From: Chitinophaga varians
Lineage (GTDB): Bacteria; Bacteroidota; Bacteroidia; Chitinophagales; Chitinophagaceae
Assembly: GCF_012641275.1 (NCBI RefSeq)
Contig: NZ_JABAIA010000002.1
Span: 124,001-188,000, forward strand
Direction of reading: 5' to 3'
DNA: 64,000 nt
Positions 1-9,519 of this stretch are shown one piece after another. Within the stretch, counting starts at the first letter, position 1. Every line of letters begins with the position of its first letter. Both the position numbers and the translations under genes were made by a program. The notes under the pieces were generated by a model. That model did no database searches. It saw only the letters and a program-made list of their open reading frames with translations, and was not told the origin of the DNA.

Positions 1-29
1 TAACAAAAGCTGTGTGTTGATTTTTGTGT

Positions 30-1307
30 TTAGGTGATCAGTACGATCATGAGGTCCATCACGTTGGTTTGTGTAGGACCTGTAATCAGCAACCCGCCTG
101 CTTTTGAGAAGAATGTCCAGGCGTCCTGCTGCTGTAAAAAATGTGGTGCGTCGAGTTGCAGGGCAGCGGCCCGTTCCAGCGTATGGCTGTCAACGATGGC
201 GCCGGCGGCGTTCGTAGGCCCGTCAGTACCATCCGTACCGGCACTAAGCAGGGTGATGCCTTCCTGTGCTGCAAGCCTGATAGCTGCGGCCAGAGCCAGC
301 TGTTGATTGCGGCCTCCTTTGCCGGTGCCGGTGACCTGTACGGTTGTTTCCCCGCCGGCAAGCAAACAGCCGGGGCGTGGTCCCTGCCAGGCAATGGCGG
401 TTGCTGTCAGCATGTCGGCCACCGTATGGGCGTCGCCGGTAGTATCGGCGGCCAGCACCTGCGGATGGTACCCCAGTTCGCGCGCCTTGTCTGCCGCGGC
501 TTCCAGGGCGATACGATTGGTGCCGGCAAGATAATGATGTACCTGCCTGAAAAAAGGACTGTCTGCCTTGGGCGTATCGGAGATAACACCGGCAATGCCA
601 TTCTCAAGGTAATGAAGCAGGGCGGGTGGCAGTTGCGCCAGCAGCCCGTACTTTTTCAGGATGGCCATGGTATCGGCAAAGGTGGACGGGTCAGGTACTG
701 CCGGCCCGGAGCCGATCACGCTCAGATCGTCGCCCACCACATCACTGAGCACCAGCGCACATAACGTGGCCGGGTATATGTTTTGTGCCAGCCATCCGCC
801 CTTTATTTTAGAGAGATGCTTACGCACGATGTTCATTTCGTGAATATTGGCCCCACTGTTCAGCAGCAGGGAGAACAGCTGTTGTACGTCCGCCAGTGAA
901 CTGCCTTCCGGCACATCGGCCAGCAGGGCCGAAGCACCGCCCGACAGCAGCAGTATCACCAGGTCGTCCGCCTGGGCTGTTGCCGCTATTTCCAGGAACC
1001 GCCGCGAAGCCTCCAGGCTGTATTCGTCCGGCACGGGGTGACCGGCTTCCAATAGGGTGAGGTGTTGCAGCGGCAGGCCATGCCCGTGTTTGGTGACAAC
1101 CAGCCCCTCAGGGCGCATATGCCCGTCCAGCACCTTCTCCAGCTCCTGCGCCATAGCAGCTGATGCCTTGCCAGCGCCCAGCACGATCAGCCGCCCCTGT
1201 GGGGACAAAACATATTCATCTCCCGAAATAACAAGGGTGGAAGGGTCTTTTATCTGCACATGACGGCGTATCAGCTGAACAGGATGTACAGCTGATACGG
1301 CATGCAT
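30..1307 (-). CDS. Glycerate 2-kinase (MOFRL/DUF4147 family)
   Basis: This 425-residue protein matches the type-2 glycerate kinase family, which phosphorylates D-glycerate to 2-phosphoglycerate in the cytoplasm. The N-terminal DUF4147 domain (about residues 5-240) holds the glycine-rich stretches VLGAGKASAAMA and LLLSGGASALL. The C-terminal MOFRL domain carries AGTDGTDGPTNAAGA near residue 360, a hallmark of the family. Length agrees with typical members (about 420-450). The start at 1307 precedes MHAVSAVHPVQLIRRHV, which aligns with usual N-termini. The gene lies 48 nt downstream of a small secreted protein gene on the same strand, so co-transcription is possible. No other glycerate-pathway gene is nearby, so its metabolic context (serine, glyoxylate or sugar-acid breakdown) is open. 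Confidence 0.9.
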   Translation of the reverse strand: MHAVSAVHPVQLIRRHVQIKDPSTLVISGDEYVLSPQGRLIVLGAGKASAAMAQELEKVLDGHMRPEGLVVTKHGHGLPLQHLTLLEAGHPVPDEYSLEASRRFLEIAATAQADDLVILLLSGGASALLADVPEGSSLADVQQLFSLLLNSGANIHEMNIVRKHLSKIKGGWLAQNIYPATLCALVLSDVVGDDLSVIGSGPAVPDPSTFADTMAILKKYGLLAQLPPALLHYLENGIAGVISDTPKADSPFFRQVHHYLAGTNRIALEAAADKARELGYHPQVLAADTTGDAHTVADMLTATAIAWQGPRPGCLLAGGETTVQVTGTGKGGRNQQLALAAAIRLAAQEGITLLSAGTDGTDGPTNAAGAIVDSHTLERAAALQLDAPHFLQQQDAWTFFSKAGGLLITGPTQTNVMDLMIVLIT

Positions 1308-1355
1308 GAAGATGGTTTGTATGTCGCCGGTGGCTGAAATGATAATACCTTTTGG

Positions 1356-1787
1356 TTATGGGCGCGTAGCCTGTTTACGTTGCCTTTTCTTTTCCATCTT
1401 TTCTTCCAGATGCTCTTTTTTGCTCATCTCCCAGTCGTTCCATTTCTTATACTGGGAAGCGGTAAGTACCGTCTTGAAACGCTGGCTGCGCTCAGATTCC
1501 AGTGCTTTCAGCTGCTGCATTCTTTCTTTTTTGGACAATCCGGTATTGGCGTGGATAGCATCCTTACGACGGATAATGTCAGTATTGATGGTGTAGATCT
1601 GCTGGTACTGGTCCCGGTTGAGGCCTACCTTTCTGGATATTTTGTCGCTGATCTTATCGGCCCTGCCTTCTACGCCCCAGCGTCCACGGTTATTGGTGCT
1701 GTCCTGGGTTTGTGCAGCGGTGGTCAGCCGGATGCCGGTCAACAGGCAACACAGCAGCAGTACCGTGGGAAGCGAAAATATCTTCAT
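1356..1787 (-). CDS. Small secreted CpxP/Spy-like protein
   Basis: This 143-residue protein has a clear signal peptide (MKIFSLPTVLLLCCLLTGIRL, cleavage probably after TTAA). The mature chain is very basic and helical, with the segment LTASQYKKWNDWE near residues 107-119. That resembles the LTxxQ repeats of CpxP/Spy-like periplasmic proteins common in Bacteroidota. The C-terminus is almost all Lys, Glu and Arg (EEKMEKKRQRKQ). A periplasmic chaperone or stress role is inferred only from this resemblance. A TAAGTTTG box lies 29 nt upstream of the start. It is not clear whether glycerate kinase downstream shares its transcript. Confidence 0.75.
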   Translation of the reverse strand: MKIFSLPTVLLLCCLLTGIRLTTAAQTQDSTNNRGRWGVEGRADKISDKISRKVGLNRDQYQQIYTINTDIIRRKDAIHANTGLSKKERMQQLKALESERSQRFKTVLTASQYKKWNDWEMSKKEHLEEKMEKKRQRKQATRP

Positions 1788-1815
1788 AGTCAGCTATTAT
1801 TAAATGAAATTTAGA

Positions 1816-1823
1816 CAAACTTA
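1816..1823 (-). promoter_or_regulatory. Candidate -7 box (TAAGTTTG) for the CpxP-like gene
   Basis: Read on the minus strand the bases are TAAGTTTG, an exact match to the Bacteroidota -7 consensus TAnnTTTG. A TTTG at 1840-1843 could be the -33 element, but its 16-nt spacing is slightly short. The start codon at 1787 would leave a leader of about 20 nt. Confidence 0.5.
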
Positions 1824-1982
1824 ATGGGTAAACCCTTGTCAAATTATCCCTTTTTCGTGTTAATGCAAAAACTATTCATCGCTACCGCTCATAAAAAAAA
1901 GCGATAATTACTAACACCCCGGGCAATCATTTATTACATTTAAGACCAGCAACTGAAAATCTGAATCGAAAAAAAACCGAAC

Positions 1983-4900
1983 ATGAAAAGAGCTTTTGAG
2001 AAACCCGGGAGGGCACTGCTGTCCCGTGGCGTCGCCTATGCCCTGAACCGGCACCGCAGCAAGCTGTTGGTGTTCTCGCTACTGTTGGCAGGCTCCTATG
2101 CCCATGCACAGGAAACCTTTCCGGTAAACGGAATTGCGGACCCTAAAGACAGGTGTTTCGCTTTCACCCACGCTACCATCGTTAAAGATGCGCAGACCAC
2201 CCTCAGCAACGCTACGCTGGTGATCCGCGACGGTAAAATTATAGATGCCGGCCCCGCTGCTGCCATCCCTAAAGACGCAGTGGTGGTGGATTGTAAAGGA
2301 AAGTACATCTATCCTTCCTTTGTGGACATCTTCAGCAACTACGGCCAGGCCGACGTAAAACGTATTAGCGGTGGCTGGAACGCGCCGCCACAGTTTCTTT
2401 CCAACACTAAAGGCGCTTATGGCTGGAACCAGGCCATCCGGAGCGAAATAAATGCAGTGGACCTGTTCACCACCGATGAAACCAAAGCAGCAACCCTGCG
2501 GGAAGCCGGCTTCGGAACAGTGGCCACCCAGCAGATGGACGGCGTGGCCCGCGGCACCGCCGCACTGGTGACCCTGGCGGGCGACAAGGAAAACAAAGTG
2601 ATTGTCCGCGAGAAAGTAGCCGCGGGCTACTCATTCGACAAAGGCAGTTCCACACAGAACTATCCCAACTCGCAAATGGGATATATCGCCCTGCTGCGCC
2701 AGACTTACCTCGACGCGCAATGGTACAGGTCACAACCCGCCAAAGAAGGCGTAAACCTCAGCCTCCAGGCCTGGAACGCCAACCAGCAGCTGCCCCAGAT
2801 TTTTGAAGTAAAAGATAAATGGGATGCCCTGCGGGCAGATAAAATAGGCGATGAATTTGGCGTACAATACATCATCAAAGCCGGCGGCAACGAATACCAG
2901 CGCATCGCGGAAATTGCGGCCACCAAAGCCACTTTTATCCTGCCGCTGAATTTCCCCGGTGCTATCGACGTGGAAGACCCCAGCGATGCCCGTTTTGTAT
3001 CACTGACAGAAATGAAACACTGGGAGATGGCGCCCTCACAGCCAGCTGCTTTTGAGAAAGCCAATATCCCGTTCTGCCTCACCGCTGCAGATCTGAAAGA
3101 TTTGAAATCATTCCTGGGCAACGTACGCAAAGCCATCGAATACGGCCTGAGCGAACAAAAAGCGCTCGATGCCCTCACCAAAACACCCGCCACCACACTG
3201 AAAGTATATGATAAAGTAGGCAGCCTCGAAGCAGGCAAACTGGCCAACTTCCTCATCACTTCCGGCCCGGTGTTCAAAGAAAATACCCTCATCCTGCAGA
3301 ACTGGGTCCAGGGCAACCGCTACCTCGTTAAGCAGGACGCATGGAATGATATCCGTGGCATCTATACTGTTACCCTTTCGCCGGGCAACAGCCTCACGCT
3401 GGACGTGAAAGGCACCGCCTCCGCACCACTGGTGGCCGTATTACAGAAAGACACCATCCCCGGCCGCATCGATGTCAACGGGAAGTTGGTGACCCTGTCT
3501 TTGCCGCTCGTCAAAAATGGCCGCAGCAATGTTAGGCTCAGTGGCCTGATCGGTGAAAACGGCTGGTCCGGCACCGGGGTAGACACCAGCGGCGCCACCG
3601 TAAGATGGAACGCCGTATTTGCCCGCACCGCCCCCGCCAAAAGCGACTCCGCCAGGAAAGGCGCTCCGGTGGACATGGGACCATTGTATTATCCGTTTAG
3701 CGGTTATGGTTGGGACAAACAACCGCAGCAACAGGATATCCTGATTAAAAATGCTACAGTATGGACCAATGAAAAAGACGGTAAACTGGAGAACACCGAC
3801 GTACTGGTACGCGGCGGCAAAATCGCGCAGATCGGCAAAAACCTGTCAGCCGGTAATGCCCGCGTGATCGACGGTACCGGCAAGCACCTGTCTGCCGGCA
3901 TCATTGACGAGCATTCCCACATCGCTATCTCCAACGGCGTAAACGAGTCTTCACAGGCTGTTACCGCTGAAGTGCGCATCGGCGACGTGCTCAATCCCGA
4001 TGATGTGAATATCTACCGTCAGCTGAGCGGCGGCGTTACGGCCTCCCATCTGCTGCATGGCAGCGCCAACCCCATCGGTGGCCAGTCACAGCTCATTAAA
4101 CTGCGCTGGGGCCAGGATGCGGAAGGTCTGAAAGTAACCAACTGGGACCCCTTCATCAAATTTGCATTGGGGGAAAACGTGAAACAGTCCAACTGGGGCG
4201 AGCGTAATACCGTACGTTTCCCGCAAACCAGGATGGGCGTGGAGCAGGTATATGTAGATGCGTTTACCCGTGCCCGTGACTATGAAAGGCAGGGCGCCGG
4301 CAAACGCCGCGACCTGGAACTGGACGCGCTGGTGGAAATCCTCAACGCCAAACGTTTCATTACCTGCCACTCTTATGTGCAAAGTGAAATCAATATGCTG
4401 ATGCATGTGGCTGACAGCTTCCATTTCCGCGTCAACACTTTCACCCATATCCTCGAAGGGTATAAAGTGGCGGATAAAATGAAAGCCCATGGCGCCGGCG
4501 CCGGTACTTTCGCCGACTGGTGGGCATACAAAATGGAAGTACAGGACGCCATCCCTTACAATGCCGCCATCATGCATAAAGTAGGCGTGGTCACCGCCAT
4601 CAACTCCGATGACGCTGAAATGGCCCGTCGCCTGAACCAGGAAGCCGGCAAAATCGTGAAATACGGTGGTGTGCCGGAAGAAGAAGCGCTTAAAATGGTA
4701 ACGCTCAATCCTGCCCGCCTGCTGCATGTGGATAACCGCATGGGCAGCATCAAAGTAGGTAAGGATGCCGATCTGGTACTGTGGAGCGATAATCCGCTGA
4801 GCATCTATGCCAAAGCGGAAAAAACAATCGTGGACGGTATCGTGGAGTTTGACCGCGACTATGACCTGCAGCTGCGTCAACGCATCGCTGCAGAGCGCAA

Positions 4901-5048
4901 CCGCCTTGTACAGAAACTGCTGGGCGAAAAGAAAAAAGGCACGCCTACACAGAAAGCCGCCTTCACACCAGACGAAATGTACCATTGTGAAGATCTGCAG
5001 GCTGGTCACCAGGAAGGTCTCGGATTAACTACCAACGCCGGGTTATAA
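1983..5048 (+). CDS. Secreted tandem amidohydrolase (two amidohydrolase modules)
   Basis: The 1021-residue protein has a long basic N-terminus followed by a hydrophobic signal segment ending around SYAHAQ (residue 40). Two amidohydrolase-superfamily modules follow. The first (about 45-480) has the beta-sandwich and barrel layout but no HxH motif at the expected point (PSFVDIFSNYG). The second (about 575-1000) has DEHSHIAI with H644 and H646, followed by HSY, FTHILEG and NSDDAE, which fit the metal ligands of the imidazolonepropionase/dipeptidase-like group. The second half is therefore probably catalytic, and the first half degenerate or differently liganded. The next gene starts 14 nt downstream and encodes a further HxH-less relative, so the two form an operon. 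The substrate is unknown; a cyclic amide, dipeptide or similar is plausible. Confidence 0.88.
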   Translation: MKRAFEKPGRALLSRGVAYALNRHRSKLLVFSLLLAGSYAHAQETFPVNGIADPKDRCFAFTHATIVKDAQTTLSNATLVIRDGKIIDAGPAAAIPKDAVVVDCKGKYIYPSFVDIFSNYGQADVKRISGGWNAPPQFLSNTKGAYGWNQAIRSEINAVDLFTTDETKAATLREAGFGTVATQQMDGVARGTAALVTLAGDKENKVIVREKVAAGYSFDKGSSTQNYPNSQMGYIALLRQTYLDAQWYRSQPAKEGVNLSLQAWNANQQLPQIFEVKDKWDALRADKIGDEFGVQYIIKAGGNEYQRIAEIAATKATFILPLNFPGAIDVEDPSDARFVSLTEMKHWEMAPSQPAAFEKANIPFCLTAADLKDLKSFLGNVRKAIEYGLSEQKALDALTKTPATTLKVYDKVGSLEAGKLANFLITSGPVFKENTLILQNWVQGNRYLVKQDAWNDIRGIYTVTLSPGNSLTLDVKGTASAPLVAVLQKDTIPGRIDVNGKLVTLSLPLVKNGRSNVRLSGLIGENGWSGTGVDTSGATVRWNAVFARTAPAKSDSARKGAPVDMGPLYYPFSGYGWDKQPQQQDILIKNATVWTNEKDGKLENTDVLVRGGKIAQIGKNLSAGNARVIDGTGKHLSAGIIDEHSHIAISNGVNESSQAVTAEVRIGDVLNPDDVNIYRQLSGGVTASHLLHGSANPIGGQSQLIKLRWGQDAEGLKVTNWDPFIKFALGENVKQSNWGERNTVRFPQTRMGVEQVYVDAFTRARDYERQGAGKRRDLELDALVEILNAKRFITCHSYVQSEINMLMHVADSFHFRVNTFTHILEGYKVADKMKAHGAGAGTFADWWAYKMEVQDAIPYNAAIMHKVGVVTAINSDDAEMARRLNQEAGKIVKYGGVPEEEALKMVTLNPARLLHVDNRMGSIKVGKDADLVLWSDNPLSIYAKAEKTIVDGIVEFDRDYDLQLRQRIAAERNRLVQKLLGEKKKGTPTQKAAFTPDEMYHCEDLQAGHQEGLGLTTNAGL

Positions 5049-5062
5049 AAAACTGAAACATC

Positions 5063-6355
5063 ATGAAAAGAAGCATATATCTACTGGCCCTGGCCTTCGG
5101 CGTAAGTTCCGCCTATGCCCAGGAGACCATTTTGCCGGCCCGCCCGCAGGACAAGCCGGTATATCTCACCAACGCAATTATCCATGTTGGCAACGGTCAG
5201 GTGATCGAAAACGGCACCATCGCTTTTGCCAAAGGAAAAATAACGGCTGTCGGCGCCAGCGTGCCCACCTCCGGCGACGCTACCGTGCTGGATATGAAAG
5301 GACAGCATGTGTATCCGGGCATCATTGCGCCGGACACCAAACTGGGACTGGTGGAGTTTGAAAGCGTAAGGGCCACCGTCGATGCCCGCGAAGTAGGGGA
5401 GATCAATCCTTCCATCCGCTCCATCATCTCCTATAATACCGATTCCAAAGTGATCAACACGCTGCGGTCCAACGGGATCCTGCTGGCGCAGGTAACGCCG
5501 GAAGGAGGCATTGTCAGCGGTACTTCCTCTGTGGTGCAGCTGGACGCGTGGAACTGGGAAGATGCTGCCTATAAAACAGACAACGGGCTACATTTCTTTA
5601 TGCCCCGCCTGATGAATGTAGGCTCTGGTCGTGGCTTCAGAGGTCCTCAGGCCAAAGATCCCGTGAAAGAAGGCCTGGAAAAAATTGAAACCGTCAGGGT
5701 GTTTTTCCGCGAGGCGAAAGCATATCTCCAGGAAAACAAACATGCTGCCACCAACATCAAATTTGAGTCGATGCGCAAGCTGTTCAGCCGTGAACAGAAA
5801 CTGTTCATCCACTGTGAACTGGTAAAGGAAATGCTGATCGCCATTGACTTCGCCAAAGAGTTCAACATGGACGTGGTAATTGTTGGCGGAGCAGACTCCT
5901 GGCAGATTGCCGATCTCCTGAAGCAAAACAACATCGCCGTAGTGCTCACGCAGCCGCATAGCCTGCCGCTGATGCAGGACGATGATATTGATCAGCCTTA
6001 TAAAACGGCCGCGCAACTGCAAAAAGCGGGCGTGTTGTTTTGCCTGAGCAATGAAGGTTTCTGGCAACAGCGCAACCTTGGTTTTGAAGCCGGTACCGCC
6101 AGCACCTTTGGCCTGAGCCGTGAAGAGGCGCTGTCGGCAGTAACACTGAATGCCGCTAAAATACTGGGTATTGACAAAATTGCCGGATCGCTGGAAACGG
6201 GCAAAGACGCCAATATCGCCGTGAGTGCCGGCGATATGCTGGATATGAAGTCCAGCGTGATCACCCGTGCTTTTATCCAGGGCCGGGAAGTGAACCTGGA
6301 CAACAAGCAGCATCAGCTGTATGAAAAATATCAACAGAAGTACGGTATCAAATAA
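5063..6355 (+). CDS. Secreted amidohydrolase-like protein
   Basis: This 430-residue protein has a signal peptide (MKRSIYLLALAFGVSSAYAQ). It is a single amidohydrolase-fold module with the conserved C-terminal segment of the superfamily (LSREEALSAVTLNAAKILGI, then GSLETGKDANIAV). The barrel start reads YPGIIAPDTKLGLVEF, so the usual HxH metal motif is missing, as in the first half of the upstream protein. IHCELVKE and LSNEGFW occupy later ligand positions. It sits 14 nt after the tandem amidohydrolase and was probably co-exported and co-expressed with it. It may be an accessory or alternative-metal hydrolase. A strong bidirectional terminator follows. Confidence 0.87.
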   Translation: MKRSIYLLALAFGVSSAYAQETILPARPQDKPVYLTNAIIHVGNGQVIENGTIAFAKGKITAVGASVPTSGDATVLDMKGQHVYPGIIAPDTKLGLVEFESVRATVDAREVGEINPSIRSIISYNTDSKVINTLRSNGILLAQVTPEGGIVSGTSSVVQLDAWNWEDAAYKTDNGLHFFMPRLMNVGSGRGFRGPQAKDPVKEGLEKIETVRVFFREAKAYLQENKHAATNIKFESMRKLFSREQKLFIHCELVKEMLIAIDFAKEFNMDVVIVGGADSWQIADLLKQNNIAVVLTQPHSLPLMQDDDIDQPYKTAAQLQKAGVLFCLSNEGFWQQRNLGFEAGTASTFGLSREEALSAVTLNAAKILGIDKIAGSLETGKDANIAVSAGDMLDMKSSVITRAFIQGREVNLDNKQHQLYEKYQQKYGIK

Positions 6356-6364
6356 TCGCGTTGG

Positions 6365-6420
6365 TATCCACAATAAAAAAGGGAAGATCAATGATGATCT
6401 TCCCTTTTTTATTGTGGATA
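6365..6420. terminator. Bidirectional terminator, 26-bp perfect inverted repeat
   Basis: Arms 6365-6390 and 6395-6420 are perfect reverse complements with a 4-nt loop. The inner stem contains GGGAAGATCA flanked by A6/T6 runs, so it terminates in both directions. It lies between the convergent amidohydrolase and tyrS genes. Confidence 0.92.
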
Positions 6421-6428
6421 AAGTTTGC

Positions 6429-7709
6429 TTACACCGCTTTTACGAGGAAATAGTTTTTCCCTTTCTGAAGCAGTATATATTTATCCCGGAGGAGAGAGCT
6501 GGTGTTGATCACCATTTCGACGCCGGGCACTTTTACTTTATTGACGCTTACACCGCCACCCTGCACGGTTTTGCGGGCTTCGCCCTTGCTGGGGAAGATA
6601 CCGGTTTCCGCGAGGAAACTAACGATGTCTTTGCCTGCTTCGAGTTCTGCTTTCGCTACTTCATGTTGAGGCACGCCGGCCATTACCTCCACCAGGTCTT
6701 CTTCAGACAGAGACAGCAGCAGGTCGGCCGTATTTTTATTATACAGGATAGAAGAGGCTTCTACTGCGAATTTATAGGCATCTTCCCCGTGGATAAAGGT
6801 GGTTACTTCTTGTGCCAGCCTTTTCTGGAGCAGGGTTTTGCCTGGGTCTTGCCTGTGTTCGGCGATGAGTGCGTCTACTTCTTCCTTCTCCATGAAGGTG
6901 AAGATTTTGATGTAGCTTTCTGCATCGTCGTCTGTGGTGCGCAGCCAGAACTGGTAAAACGCATAAGGCGAAGTCCTTTTCGGGTCCAGCCATACGGTGC
7001 CTTGTTCGGTTTTACCGAATTTGGTGCCGTCAGCTTTTTTGATCAGCGGGCAGGTGAAGGCGAAGGCCTGGCCCTGTGCCTTGCGGCGGATCAGTTCTGT
7101 GCCGGTCACGATATTGCCCCATTGGTCGGAGCCGCCCATCTGCAGTTTACAGTTTTTGGCGGTATACAGATGAAAGAAGTCGTATCCCTGAATGAGCTGA
7201 TAGGTAAATTCGGTGAAAGACATCCCGTTATCGCCTTCGATTCTTTTTTTCACAGAATCTTTGGCCATCATATAATTAACGGTGATGTGCTTACCCGTAT
7301 CGCGGATAAAGTCGAGGAAGGAAATGTGTTGAAACCAGTCGTAGTTATTCACCATTTCCGCCGCATTAGGTTTGGCAGGATCAAAGTCCAGGAAGCGTTC
7401 CAGCTGTTTTCTGATACCGTCCACGTTTTTACGGAGAGTTTCATCGTCGAGCATCTTCCTTTCTTCTGCCTTGAATGAGGGGTCGCCCACCATACCGGTA
7501 GCGCCGCCCACTAACGCCAGGGGCTTATGTCCTGCCTTTTGCAGGTGCACCAGCAACAGGATGGGTACCAGGCTACCGATGTGCAATGACTCTGCAGTAG
7601 GGTCAAAACCAATGTAAGCAGTGGTCATTTCCTTTTGCAGTTGCTCTTCCGTGCCAGGCATCATATCCTGTAGCATACCCCGCCAGCGCAGTTCTTCTAT
7701 CAGATTCAT
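6429..7709 (-). CDS. tyrS: Tyrosine--tRNA ligase
   Basis: This 426-residue protein is a class I aminoacyl-tRNA synthetase that charges tRNA-Tyr. The HIGH-type motif appears as [11 protein letters not shown] near residue 41, and GGSDQWGNI and the KMSKS-type loop ([10 protein letters not shown], about 230) follow. A C-terminal S4-like RNA-binding segment ([19 protein letters not shown], about 365-390) is present. Length and order match the bacterial TyrS of about 420 residues. It is transcribed alone, with a TAGGTTTG promoter box 20 nt upstream and a shared terminator downstream. Confidence 0.97.
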   Translation of the reverse strand: MNLIEELRWRGMLQDMMPGTEEQLQKEMTTAYIGFDPTAESLHIGSLVPILLLVHLQKAGHKPLALVGGATGMVGDPSFKAEERKMLDDETLRKNVDGIRKQLERFLDFDPAKPNAAEMVNNYDWFQHISFLDFIRDTGKHITVNYMMAKDSVKKRIEGDNGMSFTEFTYQLIQGYDFFHLYTAKNCKLQMGGSDQWGNIVTGTELIRRKAQGQAFAFTCPLIKKADGTKFGKTEQGTVWLDPKRTSPYAFYQFWLRTTDDDAESYIKIFTFMEKEEVDALIAEHRQDPGKTLLQKRLAQEVTTFIHGEDAYKFAVEASSILYNKNTADLLLSLSEEDLVEVMAGVPQHEVAKAELEAGKDIVSFLAETGIFPSKGEARKTVQGGGVSVNKVKVPGVEMVINTSSLLRDKYILLQKGKNYFLVKAV

Positions 7710-7728
7710 GATTCAATAACAATTTTTG

Positions 7729-7736
7729 CAAACCTA
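7729..7736 (-). promoter_or_regulatory. Candidate -7 box (TAGGTTTG) for tyrS
   Basis: On the minus strand this is an exact TAnnTTTG match, 20 nt before the tyrS start codon. No good TTTG -33 element was found at the expected distance. Confidence 0.5.
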
Positions 7737-7889
7737 CACAAAAATGTCTGAACAGGGGAGATAAGCTGTAAAGCACTGTTTTTTCGGCAGCTTGCGGAAA
7801 TGCCGTATTTTTAACCGGAAGCCATGATCAGGCTGGTTGCAATCATATTTATATACCTTGTTATATATTATCTCCAAAATTTATTTGTT

Positions 7890-8585
7890 ATGAAAAAAGG
7901 ATGGTGTTTTATCCTGATGTTACTATTGGCCGGGTCACTGTCAGCACAGGATTGTGCCGGTTATTATTACCTGCTCAACAATGCGCAGGTGGAAATGACC
8001 ATGTACGACGGAAGCAACGCCGCAGTGGGCAAAACGGTTTATAAAGTGAGCAATGTACAGAAGGAGGCAACAGGCACCACCTCCAATTTCACGGCAACGG
8101 TATTTGATAAATCCGATAAGATGATCACCACCAGCCAGGGCACTTTCAAATGCGGTGGTGACGGTATTGCGCTGGATATGAAAATAGGCATGCCTTCACT
8201 CTCCCAGTTGAAAGACCTGAAAATGGAAGCTAAAACCACCAATGCGTTCCTGAATTATCCGGCTAATATGCAGGTAGGACAGGAGCTGAAAGGGGGGACA
8301 TTTGAAATGGCCGGTAATATGGGCGGTATGGACATTGGCATTGCCTACACCGTGAGCAACCGGAAAGTGGTAGGCAAAGAGAAGGTGACCACTCCTGCCG
8401 GCAGCTGGAACTGCTATAAAATCAACTACAACCTCTCGTTTAAAATGCAGATGCTGGGAAACAGTGTGCCCATGGACCTGACAGCCACTGAATGGTTTGC
8501 GCCCGGGTTCGGGATGGTGAAGACGGTATCTTACAGAGAAGGAAAAGAGGCTGGCTCGACGATGATCACCAGTTTCAAAAAATAA
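7890..8585 (+). CDS. Secreted hypothetical protein (TapB/DUF3108-like)
   Basis: The ATG at 7890 is chosen because it gives a standard signal peptide (MKKGWCFILMLLLAGSLSAQ, 231 residues in total); an ATG at 7824 would add 22 hydrophobic residues in front. The mature protein is beta-rich, with TPAGSWNCYKI and EWFAPGFGMVKTV. This pattern occurs in Bacteroidota TapB/DUF3108-like proteins, where a conserved tail reports a soluble envelope fold. A periplasmic or outer-membrane-associated role is inferred. It is transcribed alone, convergent to rfbD, with a hairpin terminator after it. Confidence 0.75.
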   Translation: MKKGWCFILMLLLAGSLSAQDCAGYYYLLNNAQVEMTMYDGSNAAVGKTVYKVSNVQKEATGTTSNFTATVFDKSDKMITTSQGTFKCGGDGIALDMKIGMPSLSQLKDLKMEAKTTNAFLNYPANMQVGQELKGGTFEMAGNMGGMDIGIAYTVSNRKVVGKEKVTTPAGSWNCYKINYNLSFKMQMLGNSVPMDLTATEWFAPGFGMVKTVSYREGKEAGSTMITSFKK

Positions 8586-8596
8586 CGGCACTACTT

Positions 8597-8639
8597 AAAT
8601 AAAAACGGCCTTGTATCACTACAAGGCCGTTTTTTATTT
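8597..8639. terminator. Bidirectional terminator between the TapB-like gene and rfbD
   Basis: Arms 8597-8615 and 8620-8639 pair almost perfectly around the loop TCAC. The stem core is ACGGCCTTGTA, flanked by A and T runs on the two sides. The right arm reaches the rfbD stop codon. Confidence 0.88.
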
Positions 8640-9504
8640 ACATCCTCCGGAGGCATTTCACCAGGCTGTCGCGCCAGTAGGGAATATGTATGCCAAAGGT
8701 GTTTTTGATTTTTTCTTTGTTCAGTACGCTGTAGGCAGGCCTTGAGGCAGCTGTCTTGTATTTGTCGGAAGTAACAGGCAGTACTGTGGTGGTAGCAGCG
8801 GTGAGCTCCTTAATGGTAACGGCAAAGTCGTACCAGCTGGTTACGCCTTCGTTGCTATAGTGGTAAACGCCACCGAGTGAAGCGTCGGAATGATCTGCTT
8901 TGTATTGCAGGATGTCCAGCAGGGCAACGGCGAGGTCGCCTGCATAGGTAGGCGTACCTGCCTGATCAAACACTACGCTGAGCTCTTCTCTTTCCCGCAT
9001 CAGTTCCTGCATACGTTTCACGAAGTTGACCGCGTACTCGGAATACAGCCAGGATGTGCGTACCACGATAGTATCGGGGTTGTACCCGGTGGCTGCCGCT
9101 TCTCCGCGAAGTTTGGATGCGCCGTAGATGCTCTGTGGGTCGGTATCGTCGGTTTCTGCGTAAGGCACGTTCTGTTTGCCGTTGAACACGTAATCGGTGG
9201 AGATGTGTATCAGCTGGGCGTTATGCTGTGCACAGATTTCCGCCAGTGATAAAACAGCCTGGAAGTTGAGCCTAAAGGCATTTTCCTCATCAGCTTCCGC
9301 TTTATCTACTGCCGTATAGGCGGCACAGTTAATACAGGCATCTATCTGGTTGGCGCTGAAATAAGCGGCCAGCGATTCAGCGCTGGTGATATCCAGTTCG
9401 TTGGCATCAGTAAAGAGCAGGTTGAACTGTGGATAAGCTGCTGACGCGCTTTTCAGGGATTGTCCCAATTGGCCGTTTCCGCCGGTAATAAGAATATTTT
9501 TCAT
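8638..9504 (-). CDS. rfbD: dTDP-4-dehydrorhamnose reductase
   Basis: This 288-residue SDR-fold enzyme makes the last step of dTDP-L-rhamnose synthesis, NAD(P)H reduction of dTDP-4-keto-L-rhamnose. It opens with the Rossmann motif ITGGNGQLGQSL. It has STDYVFNG around residue 103, the catalytic YGASKLRGE segment near 128, and RTSWLYSE near 148. It is the last gene of a six-gene minus-strand nucleotide-sugar operon, 15 nt after rfbC. Length and order of motifs match RfbD (RmlD). rfbA, which makes the dTDP-glucose substrate, is not in the window. Confidence 0.96.
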   Translation of the reverse strand: MKNILITGGNGQLGQSLKSASAAYPQFNLLFTDANELDITSAESLAAYFSANQIDACINCAAYTAVDKAEADEENAFRLNFQAVLSLAEICAQHNAQLIHISTDYVFNGKQNVPYAETDDTDPQSIYGASKLRGEAAATGYNPDTIVVRTSWLYSEYAVNFVKRMQELMREREELSVVFDQAGTPTYAGDLAVALLDILQYKADHSDASLGGVYHYSNEGVTSWYDFAVTIKELTAATTTVLPVTSDKYKTAASRPAYSVLNKEKIKNTFGIHIPYWRDSLVKCLRRM

Positions 9505-9519
9505 GACAAATAGCTGCTG

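Noticed and set aside
141..764. 207-codon open frame antisense to glycerate kinase
   Set aside because: Shadow of the real gene; no recognisable motifs.
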